Assembly: GCA_017649485.1 (NCBI GenBank) | Contig: JAGCGS010000066.1 | Coordinates: forward strand, 1 to 49,516 | Direction: 5' to 3' | Source of the DNA: Bacteroidaceae bacterium | Lineage (GTDB): Bacteria > Bacteroidota > Bacteroidia > Bacteroidales > Bacteroidaceae | DNA: 49,516 bases | Part shown: one piece after another, positions 21,900-30,994 of the stretch | Numbering within the stretch: position 1 is the stretch's first letter | Layout of the letters: the number at the start of each line of letters is the position of its first letter | Position numbers and translations under genes: made by a program | The notes under the pieces: generated by a model | What the model was told of the DNA's origin: nothing | Databases searched by the model: none | The model's input: only the letters and a program-made list of their open reading frames with translations

Positions 21900-23900
21900 T
21901 CAATTATCTTGATAAACAATTAAAGCCGACTCTGGAGCTACCGACAATGTTGGTCCATAAAAGACACCTATGCCTCCTTCATACACAACACCTTCCCTCA
22001 CCACAGCTATATACTTTCCTTCTGGTACAGTAACCTTGGCATATTCCCTACGGGCATTGAGCAAAACAATGATATTATTCCACACATCATTGCCGGCATG
22101 ATCCTTCAACCGGAAAGCCACCACATTACTATCTTCCACTGGCAAGAACTCCAAATGCTTGCGTACCAACTCAGCAGAACCCAAACGGAAAGCGGGATGA
22201 TGCTTACGTAGGGCTATCAGTCCCTTGTAATAGTTGAATACAGACTGATATTTAGCCTTATTATGCCAGTTGATGGCATTGATACTGTCTGAACTTTGGT
22301 AGCTGTTATGCACAAACTTCTTGTCGCGCATCACCTCCTCGCCGGCAAAGATAAACGGTATGCCCTGTGAGGTGAGCACTGCTGTCTGTGCCAGCATGTC
22401 CAACTTCTCCAGTTCGCCTTGTTTTAGGTCGGGCACAGAGGTACGAAGTCTATCCACCAAGCACATATCATCGTGACAGCTCACATAACTCATCATCTGT
22501 ACAGGTTCCAGTGCCCATGCTTTATTGCTATAGTTCACCTTGTCCATTTGCACCTGAGGATGCTCAATGGCTCCTGCTATACCGAACTTCACGCTTTCTT
22601 CATGCCCAGGCAAGCCTGCCAAGAATGCACCCTTCTTATCGTCATCCCAAGGGCCACGCAAGCCGTCACGTAATTCATCACTAAAGGCAGCGATGCCAGG
22701 CATCTTAGCAATATTTGCCTTCATAGCCAATGAATCTGCAGCATATTGTGGAGTGGAAGCAGCCCACCCTTCGCCATATATCAGCACTTGAGGATCGAGT
22801 TTTTGTGCTTCCTGGCGTATCTCATTCATCGTGGCAATGTCATGGATGCCCATCAGGTCGAAGCGGAAGCCATCGAGATGATACTCACGCATCCAATATA
22901 GTACACTCTCAATCATGAACTTACGCATCATTGGACGATCGCTGGCTGTTTCATTACCACAACCTGATCCATCTGCATATGTCCCATCGGGTTTCATACG
23001 ATAGAAGTAGCCTGGTACGGTCTTTTCAAATGCACTGGTTGCAGCGTTGTAGGTGTGGTTATATACTACATCCAGCACCACACGAATGCCTGCCTGATGC
23101 AGAGCCTGCACCATCTGCTTGAACTCACGGATACGCAAATCGGGCTGTGTGGGGTCAGAAGAGTATGTACCATCTGGCACATTATAATTTTGAGGGTCAT
23201 AGCCCCAGTTATAGTGATTATCCTTGAATGTATGTTCGTCGATTGACGCATAGTCGTAGGATGGCAACAGATGCACATGCGTCACGCCTAACTCTTGCAG
23301 ATGACCAATGCCTGTCAGCAATCCTTCTGGTGAGCGCGTCCCTGTTTCTGTCAGTGCAAGGAACTGTCCTTTGTGCTGAATACCAGAGCTACTGTCAATG
23401 GAGAAGTCACGATGATGCATCTCATACACCACAGCATCTGCCACGCTCTTAAGCTCAGGCTTGCGATCGTTCTCCCACCCCTGTGGGTTGGTTTGTTCCA
23501 TATCGATGATGGCACCACGGTTGCCATTGATACCCACCGCCTTGACAAACAATCCAGGAGTATCGCCCAACCACTCTTCATGTATCTTCACATTGAAGGT
23601 ATAGAATTTCCCAAGCAGGTCTTTATCAACCTTCACATGCCAGGTACCATCAACGCCAAGCTTCATGTGATGTGTCTCATAAGCATGACCACCCTCTGCC
23701 CCATCATAGAGCATGAGTCGCACCTCGTCAGCATTAGGACTCCATAAATGGAAACTCGTACCACTTGGAGAATACTCCATCTCGCTCATGCTATCCATCC
23801 TAACAGGATAGTCGTCGGGCGATTCATACAACACCCGCTGCTGATTATTACAGCCTGTCATCATCAATGATACCATAATCAAATAAATAAAATGTCTCAT
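21900..23900 (-). CDS. pulA: Type I pullulanase, outer-surface lipoprotein
   Basis: From the ATG at 23900 the product has 666 residues and starts with a lipoprotein signal (LMMTGC, Cys17). A CBM48-type domain (about 40-140) is followed by a GH13 catalytic domain. The type I pullulanase motif YNWGYDP is present, as are DVVYNH, GFRFDLMG (nucleophile Asp348), YGEGW (acid-base Glu) and SCHDDM. It cleaves alpha-1,6 branches in pullulan, starch and glycogen. A TTG start at 23921 would extend it into ruvC and spoil the signal peptide, so the ATG is preferred. It starts 17 bases after ruvC in the same direction. Confidence 0.93.
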   Translation of the reverse strand: MRHFIYLIMVSLMMTGCNNQQRVLYESPDDYPVRMDSMSEMEYSPSGTSFHLWSPNADEVRLMLYDGAEGGHAYETHHMKLGVDGTWHVKVDKDLLGKFYTFNVKIHEEWLGDTPGLFVKAVGINGNRGAIIDMEQTNPQGWENDRKPELKSVADAVVYEMHHRDFSIDSSSGIQHKGQFLALTETGTRSPEGLLTGIGHLQELGVTHVHLLPSYDYASIDEHTFKDNHYNWGYDPQNYNVPDGTYSSDPTQPDLRIREFKQMVQALHQAGIRVVLDVVYNHTYNAATSAFEKTVPGYFYRMKPDGTYADGSGCGNETASDRPMMRKFMIESVLYWMREYHLDGFRFDLMGIHDIATMNEIRQEAQKLDPQVLIYGEGWAASTPQYAADSLAMKANIAKMPGIAAFSDELRDGLRGPWDDDKKGAFLAGLPGHEESVKFGIAGAIEHPQVQMDKVNYSNKAWALEPVQMMSYVSCHDDMCLVDRLRTSVPDLKQGELEKLDMLAQTAVLTSQGIPFIFAGEEVMRDKKFVHNSYQSSDSINAINWHNKAKYQSVFNYYKGLIALRKHHPAFRLGSAELVRKHLEFLPVEDSNVVAFRLKDHAGNDVWNNIIVLLNARREYAKVTVPEGKYIAVVREGVVYEGGIGVFYGPTLSVAPESALIVYQDN

Positions 23901-23917
23901 AACTAAAACACTAAACT

Positions 23918-24487
23918 TCAAACCTTTACTTTATCCGGATTCTTTGTCACATAATCCTTCCAGCTCTTATAACTTTTCTCCACTTTCGGTGTTCCCATCT
24001 GCATGAAATGACAGTAGGCAGCACCCAAGGCATCGGTGGCATCCAGGAACTTAGGCATATCCTCTTCGGCAATATGCAGCAGTCGTTGCAACATACCTGC
24101 CACCTGCTCTTTAGAGGCATTGCCATTGCCTGTAATCGCCATCTTTATCTTCAATGGAGCATACTCAGTGATGGGTATGTCACGACTCAATGCCACTGCC
24201 ATCGCCACCCCCTGTGCACGTCCCAGCTTCAGCATACTCTGCACATTCTTACCAAAGAAAGGAGCTTCGATAGCCAGTTCATCAGGCAGGTAGCTCTCAA
24301 TGATGCTCAATACCCGCTCGTGAATTTTAGCCAGCTTGAGGTAATGGTTGGCATATTTGTGCAAGTCAATCACCCCCATCGCAATCAGCGAGGGTTTACC
24401 CATTGACACCTTCAGCACACCATAACCCATAACAGTAGTTCCCGGATCAACACCTAATATAATCTTCTCTTTCACAGGCTCTTTCAT
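23918..24487 (-). CDS. ruvC: Crossover junction endodeoxyribonuclease RuvC
   Basis: A 189-residue protein with the four acidic residues of RuvC: Asp14 ([13 protein letters not shown]), Glu74 ([11 protein letters not shown]), Asp149 and Asp152 ([14 protein letters not shown]). It resolves Holliday junctions with RuvAB. Length is normal. It is divergent from pheS and probably shares a transcript with pulA downstream. Confidence 0.96.
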   Translation of the reverse strand: MKEPVKEKIILGVDPGTTVMGYGVLKVSMGKPSLIAMGVIDLHKYANHYLKLAKIHERVLSIIESYLPDELAIEAPFFGKNVQSMLKLGRAQGVAMAVALSRDIPITEYAPLKIKMAITGNGNASKEQVAGMLQRLLHIAEEDMPKFLDATDALGAAYCHFMQMGTPKVEKSYKSWKDYVTKNPDKVKV

Positions 24488-24550
24488 AAATTCACCACCT
24501 CCACGGCTTGGTAAGATATATTAATAAAATACATAATCTGTCAGTTTTAT

Positions 24551-24582
24551 TTTGCAAAAGTAATGAATTATATATATCTTTG
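24551..24582 (+). promoter_or_regulatory. Promoter of pheS
   Basis: TTTG at 24551-24554, 20 bases, TATCTTTG at 24575-24582: an exact match to the Bacteroidota housekeeping consensus. The start of transcription would be near 24588, 26 bases before the ATG. Confidence 0.85.
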
Positions 24583-24613
24583 CAACCGTTAATCGAAGAT
24601 TAAAGAAACAAAA

Positions 24614-25651
24614 ATGATGATATTAGACAAAATCAATGAGATTCTGAAGGATGTAGAGGGTCTGCATGCAGCTAATGCTGAGGAGTTGGAAGCCCTGCGC
24701 ATCAAGTATCTAAGCAAAAAAGGCATCATCGGCGGATTGATGAATGACTTCCGTGAAGTAGCTGCTGACCAGAAACGTGAAGTAGGTATGAAGCTTAATG
24801 AGCTGAAAGCACGGGTTCAGGAAAAGATCAATGGTCTGAAGGAACAGTTCGACAGCATGGACAATGTGGATGAAGATATCGACCTGACTCGTACCGCTTA
24901 TCCTGTAACTTTAGGCACTCGCCATCCGCTGACAATTGTTAAGAACGAGATTATCGACATTTTCGGTCACATGGGCTTCAAGCTCGCTGAAGGTCCGGAG
25001 GTAGAGGACGACCTGCATGTATATACCAAGCTGAACTTTGCTGCCGACCATCCTGCACGCGACATGCAAGACACTTTCTTTGTGGAGCAAAACGAGAATG
25101 TGATCAAGAACATCATCTTGCGTTCACACACCAGTTCTGTTCAAGCTCGCGTAATGGAACAGACCCAGCCACCTATCCGTGTGATTTGCCCGGGTCGTGT
25201 TTATCGTAACGAAGCCATCAGTGCCCGTGCTCACTGCTTCTTCCATCAGGTTGAAGGACTATATATAGATAAAGGTGTATCGTTCACCGACCTCAAGCAA
25301 GTGTTGCTGACCTTTGCCCGTGAGATGTTCGGCAACGACACCAAGATCCGTCTTCGTCCTTCATATTTCCCATTTACAGAGCCAAGTGCCGAGATGGACA
25401 TCAGCTGCAACATCTGTGGTGGTAAGGGATGCGGATTCTGCAAGCATACTGGTTGGGTAGAGATTTTAGGTTGCGGTATGGTTGATCCTAACGTATTGGA
25501 AGCTTGTGGCATCGACAGTAAGGTTTATACCGGCTATGCTTTTGGTATGGGTATCGAACGCATTGCCAACCTGAAGTACCAGGTGAGCGACTTACGTTTG
25601 TTCAGTGAAAATGATGTGCGTTTCCTCCGTGAATTCGAGGCAGCAAACTGA
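24614..25651 (+). CDS. pheS: Phenylalanine-tRNA ligase alpha subunit
   Basis: A 345-residue class II aminoacyl-tRNA synthetase subunit. An N-terminal coiled-coil region (1-90) is followed by the catalytic core with RVYRNEAISARAHCFFHQVEGL (motif 2) and GYAFGMGIERIANLKY (motif 3). The CNICGGKGCGFCKHTGWVEILGCGMV segment is usual for this family. It charges tRNA-Phe together with PheT, which is not in the window; unlinked pheS and pheT are common in this phylum. The start could also be the second ATG at 24617. Confidence 0.97.
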   Translation: MMILDKINEILKDVEGLHAANAEELEALRIKYLSKKGIIGGLMNDFREVAADQKREVGMKLNELKARVQEKINGLKEQFDSMDNVDEDIDLTRTAYPVTLGTRHPLTIVKNEIIDIFGHMGFKLAEGPEVEDDLHVYTKLNFAADHPARDMQDTFFVEQNENVIKNIILRSHTSSVQARVMEQTQPPIRVICPGRVYRNEAISARAHCFFHQVEGLYIDKGVSFTDLKQVLLTFAREMFGNDTKIRLRPSYFPFTEPSAEMDISCNICGGKGCGFCKHTGWVEILGCGMVDPNVLEACGIDSKVYTGYAFGMGIERIANLKYQVSDLRLFSENDVRFLREFEAAN

Positions 25652-25685
25652 AGATAAAGCCATAAGGCACCTCTTATGTTTTTAA

Positions 25686-25724
25686 AATAATAGACCATTG
25701 AGCAATGCTCAATGGTCTATTATT
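25686..25724. terminator. Bidirectional terminator between pheS and gldE, built on a GACCATT-type stem
   Basis: An 18-bp perfect stem (25686-25703 with 25707-25724) around AAT. The centre of the stem reads GACCATTG, the heptamer motif of the arrays. It overlaps the gldE stop codon and serves two convergent genes. Confidence 0.75.
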
Positions 25725-27034
25725 CTAAATTTCACTTTCAATATCCTTCGTTTATCGAGTGACAAGATCTCAAACTCATAACCTTGATAGACTATCTTTT
25801 CGTGTACCTTGGGGAACTCACCCTTCAGTTCCAAGAGCAAACCACCTACCGTGTCACTTTCACCTGAAGCCTCATCGAAAGTATCCTCGTCAAGTTTTGT
25901 AACCTTGTAAAAGTCAGTGAGCTGTGTCTTCGCCTCAAAGATCCAGGTATGGTCATCAATGACAACATACGAGCGATCTTCATCATCGTATTCATCACGT
26001 ATTTCACCTACGATCTCCTCAATGATATCTTCCATCGTGACCAAACCCGACGTACCACCAAACTCATCCACCACTATGGCGATATGCACCTTGCTTGTCT
26101 GGAAATCCTTCAGCAACACATCAATCATTTTCGTCTCAGGCACGAAATAAGCCGGACGGATGAGCGATTGCCAGTGGAAATTGTCAGCTTTGCTTAAATG
26201 AGGCAGCAAGTCCTTGATATAGAGCACACCCTTGATATTATCCACCGTTCCCTGATAGATAGGAATGCGAGAATACACATTGTCAATGATGCATCGCAAC
26301 ACGTCCTTGTATGGCGTGCGTATATCGAGTGCCACCATATCCATGCGTGAAGTCACCACCTCTTTGGCGGTTTCACCACCAAAGCGGATGATACCTTGAA
26401 GGATTGAGCTCTCGTCGGTTATCTCCTTTTTATCGGTCAGCTCCAAAGCATGTTCCAACTCATCCACCGACACATTATGCTTCTTGGGTGAAAAATACTT
26501 ATTCATAAAGAACGTGCTGTGTACCAGTGCCTGTGCGAATGGCTTGAACAACGAATGGCAGAAGCTGATGGCTGGAGCTGCAAAACGACAAAATTTCAGC
26601 GTGTTCTGTGCTGAATAAATCTTAGGTACAATCTCACCAAACAACAGCAAGAGGAATGTCAGTATCACCGTCAGTATCAAGAACTCAGCCAATGGCGAAG
26701 CAAATGTGAAAACCTTCATAAAGAAGTAGTTGCACAACAAGATAATGGTGACATTCACAAAGTTATTGGTGATAAGGATAGTAGCCAACAGTCGTTCCTT
26801 GTTACTGAGCAAGCGAGAGATACGCTTGTCAGTAGCATTCTTTTCCTCTGCAATCACATTCAGGTCACTGGGAGTAAGAGAGAAAAACGCTATCTCAGAC
26901 GCAGAAGCGAAAGCAGAGAAAAACAACAGAATAGCAGCCACAACAATGGCAATGACGGCCGCTGTTGATGGCTGCTGAATAGTGATATCATTAAAAACAG
27001 CTGTTAGCTGAAATAAAAACGAATCTGAGTCCAA
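25709..27034 (-). CDS. gldE: GldE-like CNNM/CBS/CorC transmembrane protein
   Basis: A 441-residue protein: a membrane DUF21/CNNM domain with four hydrophobic segments (about 20-160), paired CBS domains (SRIPIYQGTVDNIKGVLYIKDLLPH and the EFGGTSGLVTMEDIIEEIVGEI segment) and a CorC_HlyC domain at the C-terminus. This is the GldE family, named from gliding in flavobacteria; in non-gliding Bacteroidales its role (possibly ion transport) is unclear. The start is a TTG at 27034 (LDSDSFLFQL), since a TAA lies two codons upstream and no ATG is near. The order mutY-ssb-gldE is common in the phylum. Confidence 0.85.
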   Translation of the reverse strand: MDSDSFLFQLTAVFNDITIQQPSTAAVIAIVVAAILLFFSAFASASEIAFFSLTPSDLNVIAEEKNATDKRISRLLSNKERLLATILITNNFVNVTIILLCNYFFMKVFTFASPLAEFLILTVILTFLLLLFGEIVPKIYSAQNTLKFCRFAAPAISFCHSLFKPFAQALVHSTFFMNKYFSPKKHNVSVDELEHALELTDKKEITDESSILQGIIRFGGETAKEVVTSRMDMVALDIRTPYKDVLRCIIDNVYSRIPIYQGTVDNIKGVLYIKDLLPHLSKADNFHWQSLIRPAYFVPETKMIDVLLKDFQTSKVHIAIVVDEFGGTSGLVTMEDIIEEIVGEIRDEYDDEDRSYVVIDDHTWIFEAKTQLTDFYKVTKLDEDTFDEASGESDTVGGLLLELKGEFPKVHEKIVYQGYEFEILSLDKRRILKVKFRIIDH

Positions 27035-27061
27035 AGATTACAATTTTAGTTAAACATATTG

Positions 27062-27481
27062 TTAAAACGGAGTGCCATCCTCTGTAGCAGATGCCGTCTG
27101 TGGGTTGGTCTGCTGGGGATCCCCTGCCTGAGGTGCCACCGCAGGCTGGTTTGATTTAGGAGTCAACATCTCCATCTCGTCCACATAAATTTCAGTTACA
27201 TAACGCCTGATGCCACTCTGGTCATCATAGCTACGGGTAAATATCTTACCTTCCACATACAATTTGTCGCCTTTATGCACATACTTTTCCACGGTCTGCG
27301 CCATACCATTACGGAACACCAAATTATGCCACTCAGTGCGGTCAGGAACAACCGTCCCATTCTGTAATGTGTAGCCTCTTTCTGTAGTAGCCAAAGGTAA
27401 TTGAGCTACTGCACGTCCACCTTCAAAATACTTTACACTTGGGTCTCTGCCAACGTTACCAATTAAAATCGCTTTATTCAT
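27062..27481 (-). CDS. ssb: Single-stranded DNA-binding protein
   Basis: A 139-residue protein with an OB fold in residues 1-105 (MNKAILIGNVGRDPSVKYF, TEWHNLVFRNGMAQTVEKYVHKGDKLYVEGKI) and an acidic C-terminal tip ending DGTPF, the peptide that contacts partner proteins. It coats single-stranded DNA in replication and repair. It is placed between mutY and gldE, 66 bases after the former. Confidence 0.95.
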   Translation of the reverse strand: MNKAILIGNVGRDPSVKYFEGGRAVAQLPLATTERGYTLQNGTVVPDRTEWHNLVFRNGMAQTVEKYVHKGDKLYVEGKIFTRSYDDQSGIRRYVTEIYVDEMEMLTPKSNQPAVAPQAGDPQQTNPQTASATEDGTPF

Positions 27482-27547
27482 AACTGTTATAATTTAAATT
27501 AATTGTCGGCACAAATTTAGCTCAAATTCTTGCATCCTGCAAGTTTT

Positions 27548-28582
27548 TCAGCATGATTTATCTAAAAAAATTGTGATGAGCCTCGGGAAGGCATAGTTAG
27601 TCAAGCTATCGACCTTTACCTTATTATAATTAGAAAAAGAGAGGGTATCGAAGGGTAAAGTCACCTCATAGAAATCAGCCAGGATGATGCGATGGGTCAG
27701 TACATGCTTCACCCCCTGTTTCAACAATGTGACTTGTGGGATCTCTCCTGGTGCTAACAGTGGAGCCATGGCTTGCAACAACTCGTTGAACGACAAAGGA
27801 TGGTCACTCTCTATCAATGGTAGTTCATAAAGGTTCTGCCAAATGTCCTTGTCTGTACGTTTACGGATAAATGTACAGTTGCCAGCCTTAACCCAGAGGT
27901 AATGGAAGTAACGTGTCTTGATGGAGAGTTTCTGTTGTTTGAGGGGCAGGATATCTGCCCGACCTGTACGAAAAGCGACACAAGTCTCAGCCAAAGGGCA
28001 AGACAGGCATGAGGGTGATTGAGGCGTGCACTGCAAAGCGCCAAAGTCCATCATGGCTTGGTTGTAGTCAGCTGGGCATGAAGAGTCGAGGTTATCTTGT
28101 GCCAAGGCAGCAAAAAGCTTCTTGCCCTCATTCGTGTCAATAGGAACCTCGATACCGAAGTACCTTGAGAGTACACGATAAACGTTACCATCAACCACAG
28201 CATAGGGCATATCGTAAGCAAAGGAGCAGATGGCGGCAGCTGTATAGTCCCCTACCCCCTTCAAGGCACGCACACCCTCATAGGTGGTGGGAAAAGTGCC
28301 CTTCATACTCTTGGCTGCTGCATGAAGGTTGCGGGCACGTGAATAGTAACCCAGTCCTTGCCAGTAACGCATCACCTCATCTTCTGGAGCCGAAGCCAAC
28401 GATGCCACATCTGGAAAACGTTGCATGAACCTCAAAAAGTAATCATATCCTTGACTTACACGTGTCTGTTGCAGGATGATCTCAGAAACCCATATACGAT
28501 ATGGGTCTTTGGTGTCACGCCAAGGTAGTTCGCGACGGTTTTCTCTATACCACAGCAAAATCTTATCGCTAAGCACACTCAT
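27548..28582 (-). CDS. mutY: A/G-specific adenine glycosylase MutY
   Basis: A 344-residue protein with the HhH-GPD core: catalytic Glu34 in SEIILQQTRV, LKGVGDYTAAAICSFAY, and Asp in AVVDGNVYRVLSR. A four-cysteine iron-sulfur motif follows (CTPQSPSCLSCPLAETC), then a NUDIX-like C-terminal domain that recognises 8-oxoguanine. It removes adenine mispaired with 8-oxoG. It is divergent from the HU gene. Confidence 0.95.
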   Translation of the reverse strand: MSVLSDKILLWYRENRRELPWRDTKDPYRIWVSEIILQQTRVSQGYDYFLRFMQRFPDVASLASAPEDEVMRYWQGLGYYSRARNLHAAAKSMKGTFPTTYEGVRALKGVGDYTAAAICSFAYDMPYAVVDGNVYRVLSRYFGIEVPIDTNEGKKLFAALAQDNLDSSCPADYNQAMMDFGALQCTPQSPSCLSCPLAETCVAFRTGRADILPLKQQKLSIKTRYFHYLWVKAGNCTFIRKRTDKDIWQNLYELPLIESDHPLSFNELLQAMAPLLAPGEIPQVTLLKQGVKHVLTHRIILADFYEVTLPFDTLSFSNYNKVKVDSLTNYAFPRLITIFLDKSC

Positions 28583-28686
28583 ACACTTTCATGGCTATTT
28601 AGGGGTACAAAAGTACTAAAAAAAGGCAAAGAATGCACTTAATTTGCTGAAAATGCGTTTTTTTATAAAAATAAAACACATGACTC

Positions 28687-28717
28687 TTGGGGAATTGGAA
28701 ATTTCAAACTATATTTG
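28687..28717 (+). promoter_or_regulatory. Promoter of the HU gene
   Basis: TTG at 28687-28689, 20 bases, TATATTTG at 28710-28717, about 37 bases upstream of the ATG. A good match to the Bacteroidota consensus. Confidence 0.7.
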
Positions 28718-28754
28718 CAGTCCGAAAATATTAACAACTTAAAATATTAAGAAA

Positions 28755-29030
28755 ATGACAAAGGCTGATATTATTAACGAGATTGCAAAGAGTACTGGCG
28801 TTGACAAGAAGTCAGTAGCAGCAACAGTAGAGGCATTCATGGTTGCAGTGAAAGAATCTTTAGAGAAAGAGGAGAATGTATATCTCCGTGGTTTTGGTAG
28901 CTTCATCGTAAAGAAGCGTGCACAGAAGACCGCTCGTAACATTTCTAAGAATACTACTCTGATCATCCCAGAGCACAATATTCCTGCTTTCAAGCCAGCT
29001 AAGACTTTTACCCTGCAGGTTAAGAAGTAA
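28755..29030 (+). CDS. HU family DNA-binding protein
   Basis: A 91-residue classical HU protein: TKADIINEIAKSTGVDKKSVAATVEAFM dimer helices, LRGFGSFIVKKR, and a basic arm with ARNISKNTTLIIPEHNIPAFKPAK. It binds and bends DNA as a dimer in the nucleoid. No terminator separates it from the 29-residue ribosomal-type gene 40 bases downstream. Confidence 0.95.
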   Translation: MTKADIINEIAKSTGVDKKSVAATVEAFMVAVKESLEKEENVYLRGFGSFIVKKRAQKTARNISKNTTLIIPEHNIPAFKPAKTFTLQVKK

Positions 29031-29070
29031 AACGAGTTTTATTAACCCTTTTAATTTTTTCAATTAAGCT

Positions 29071-29160
29071 ATGCCAAGCGGAAAGAAGAAAAAAAGACAT
29101 AAAATGTCAACGCATAAGCGTAAGAAAAGACTGAGAAAGAACAGACATAAGAACAAGTAA
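29071..29160 (+). CDS. 29-residue mS38-like (AURKAIP1/COX24 domain) ribosomal protein
   Basis: A very short ORF of 29 codons, in which about two thirds of the residues are Lys, Arg or His (begins MPSGKKKKRHKMSTHK, ends NRHKNK). The sequence matches the small basic protein annotated in Bacteroidota as AURKAIP1/COX24 domain protein, related to mitochondrial mS38 and probably a ribosomal small-subunit component. It lies between the HU gene and RNase G, and a strong terminator follows 30 bases later, so the HU gene and this ORF likely form one transcript. Its size makes it easy to miss. Confidence 0.88.
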   Translation: MPSGKKKKRHKMSTHKRKKRLRKNRHKNK

Positions 29161-29190
29161 ACTTCTCGGTCTGAAAAGAAGATAAGTTAG

Positions 29191-29238
29191 AAGGACAGAC
29201 TTGGGTAGTATTGTTCAAGTTTGTCCTTTTATTTTTTC
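29191..29238 (+). terminator. Terminator after the mS38-like gene
   Basis: AAGGACAGACTTG (29191-29203) pairs with CAAGTTTGTCCTT (29216-29228) with one G-T pair, then a T-rich run to 29238. It ends the HU/mS38-like transcript. Confidence 0.85.
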
Positions 29239-29292
29239 TTGAATACTTGTTTTTTTGAACAAAGAGATCTTTAATTTATTGTAAGTAACCCC

Positions 29293-30861
29293 GTGACAAA
29301 CGAACTTGTGGTAGATGTGAAACCCAAAGAGGTTTCCATCGCCCTATTGGAAGACAACCAACTTGTTGAACTTCAGAAAGAAGGTAACAATACGGCTTTC
29401 AATGTGGGCAATATTTATTTGGGACGCGTTAAGAAATTAATGCCAGGACTCAATGCATGCTTCGTGGATGTGGGGTACGAGAAGGAGGCATTTCTTCACT
29501 ATCTGGACTTAGGTCCTAAATTTAGCTCTATCGACAAGTATGTCAAACAGACTTTAGGTGACAAACGAAAGCTGAATCCACTCAGCAAAGCACCCAATTT
29601 ACCAGACCTGCCTAAAGAAGGCTCAATAGCAGAGTACTTGACAGTTGGACAAGAGGTAGTGGTGCAGATTGTAAAGGAACCTATCTCGACCAAGGGACCC
29701 AGACTAACTACAGAGCTGTCGTTTGCCGGCAGATACCTGGTGCTGATGCCCTTTGACGATAAGGTTTCCGTATCACAGAAAATAAAATCAAGCGAAGAGC
29801 GTGCACGCCTCAAGCAGTTACTGATGAGTATCAAACCCAAGAATTTCGGGGTCATCGTCAGAACCGTTGCTGAAGGAAAACGTGTAGCCGAGCTTGACGG
29901 AGAACTTAAAGTCTTGATCAAGCGATGGGAAGAAGCTATGATGAAAGTACAGAAAGCCACGAAATATCCGACACTGATTTACGAGGAAACAAGCCGTGCC
30001 GTAGGTATGATACGCGACTTGTTCAATCCAGATTTCGAGCACATCTATGTGAATGATGAAGCTGAGTTTAATGAAATCAAAGATTACGTAACACTCATAG
30101 CCCCTGAAAAGGCAGGAATCGTGAAACTGTACCAAGGCGAGCTCCCAATCTATGACAACTTTGGCGTGACCAAGCAGATAAAGTCGTCGTTCGGACGTAC
30201 CATCTCTTACAAGAATGGTGCCTATATTATTATTGAACACACAGAGGCTTTGCATGTGGTGGATGTGAATAGTGGAAACCGCACAAAGACCAACAATCAA
30301 GAGACGACTGCGCTGGAGGTGAACCTGGGTGCCGCTGATGAATTGGCCCGACAACTCAGACTGAGGGATATGGGCGGTATCATTGTGGTGGATTTCATCG
30401 ATATGGCACTGGCTGAAGACCGTCAAAAGCTTTACGAGCGTATGTGTGCGAATATGCAGAAAGACAGGGCACGTCATAAGATCCTACCTTTGAGCAAATT
30501 CGGACTGATGCAGATTACTCGTCAGAGAGTGAGGCCTGTATTGGACATCGACACGTCGGAAACATGTCCTACTTGTTTCGGCAAAGGCAAGATACGCCCG
30601 TCAATCCTGTTTACAGACCAACTGGAGAGCAAAATCGATTATCTGGTGAATACATTGAAGATTACCAAATTCTCACTCCATGTACATCCTTATGTGTCGG
30701 CATTCGTCACCAAAGGATTGCTATCGCTGAAAAGGCAATGGCAGATGAAGTATGGATTTGGCATCAAGATTGTCCCCAACCAAAGCTTAGCCTTCCTGCA
30801 ATATAAGTTTTTAGACAGGAACGGTGAGGAGATTGACATGAAGGAGAAGAATGATGCTTGA
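29293..30861 (+). CDS. rng: Ribonuclease E/G family protein (RNase G type)
   Basis: A 522-residue endoribonuclease starting with GTG at 29293 (TNELVVDVKPKEVSIALLED). An S1 RNA-binding domain (about 36-130, NVGNIYLGRVKKLMPGLNACFVDVGYEKEAFLH) is followed by the catalytic part with VVDVNSGN and GGIIVVDFIDM (metal-binding Asp residues) and a CPTCFGKGK zinc-link. It processes rRNA and decays mRNA. Length is typical for Bacteroidota RNase G; the long RNase E scaffold tail is absent. Confidence 0.94.
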   Translation: MTNELVVDVKPKEVSIALLEDNQLVELQKEGNNTAFNVGNIYLGRVKKLMPGLNACFVDVGYEKEAFLHYLDLGPKFSSIDKYVKQTLGDKRKLNPLSKAPNLPDLPKEGSIAEYLTVGQEVVVQIVKEPISTKGPRLTTELSFAGRYLVLMPFDDKVSVSQKIKSSEERARLKQLLMSIKPKNFGVIVRTVAEGKRVAELDGELKVLIKRWEEAMMKVQKATKYPTLIYEETSRAVGMIRDLFNPDFEHIYVNDEAEFNEIKDYVTLIAPEKAGIVKLYQGELPIYDNFGVTKQIKSSFGRTISYKNGAYIIIEHTEALHVVDVNSGNRTKTNNQETTALEVNLGAADELARQLRLRDMGGIIVVDFIDMALAEDRQKLYERMCANMQKDRARHKILPLSKFGLMQITRQRVRPVLDIDTSETCPTCFGKGKIRPSILFTDQLESKIDYLVNTLKITKFSLHVHPYVSAFVTKGLLSLKRQWQMKYGFGIKIVPNQSLAFLQYKFLDRNGEEIDMKEKNDA

Positions 30862-30868
30862 TACAAAT

Positions 30869-30905
30869 AGCCCCGAAGCTATAAAAGCTCTCGGGGCTTT
30901 TTTTA
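30869..30905 (+). terminator. Terminator of rng
   Basis: AGCCCCGA (30869-30876) pairs with TCGGGGCT (30891-30898), with AGCT/AGCT extending the stem past one bulge, followed by seven T residues. A canonical intrinsic terminator. Confidence 0.92.
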
Positions 30906-30941
30906 TGGTGTAATCGTGTTTCTCAAAATAGGATAGAAAGA

Positions 30942-30967
30942 GGGCTCATTGTTTTTGCAATGAGCCC
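30942..30967 (-). terminator. Terminator of glnN
   Basis: GGGCTCATTG (30942-30951) pairs perfectly with CAATGAGCCC (30958-30967); on the - strand a TCTTTCT tract follows. It lies 27 bases beyond the glnN stop. Confidence 0.8.
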
Positions 30968-30994
30968 AAACTTAAAAACAAACTAATTAAAAAA

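Noticed and set aside
23901-23921. TTG start of pullulanase overlapping ruvC
   Set aside because: The ATG at 23900 begins a proper lipoprotein signal peptide; the extension adds non-matching residues.
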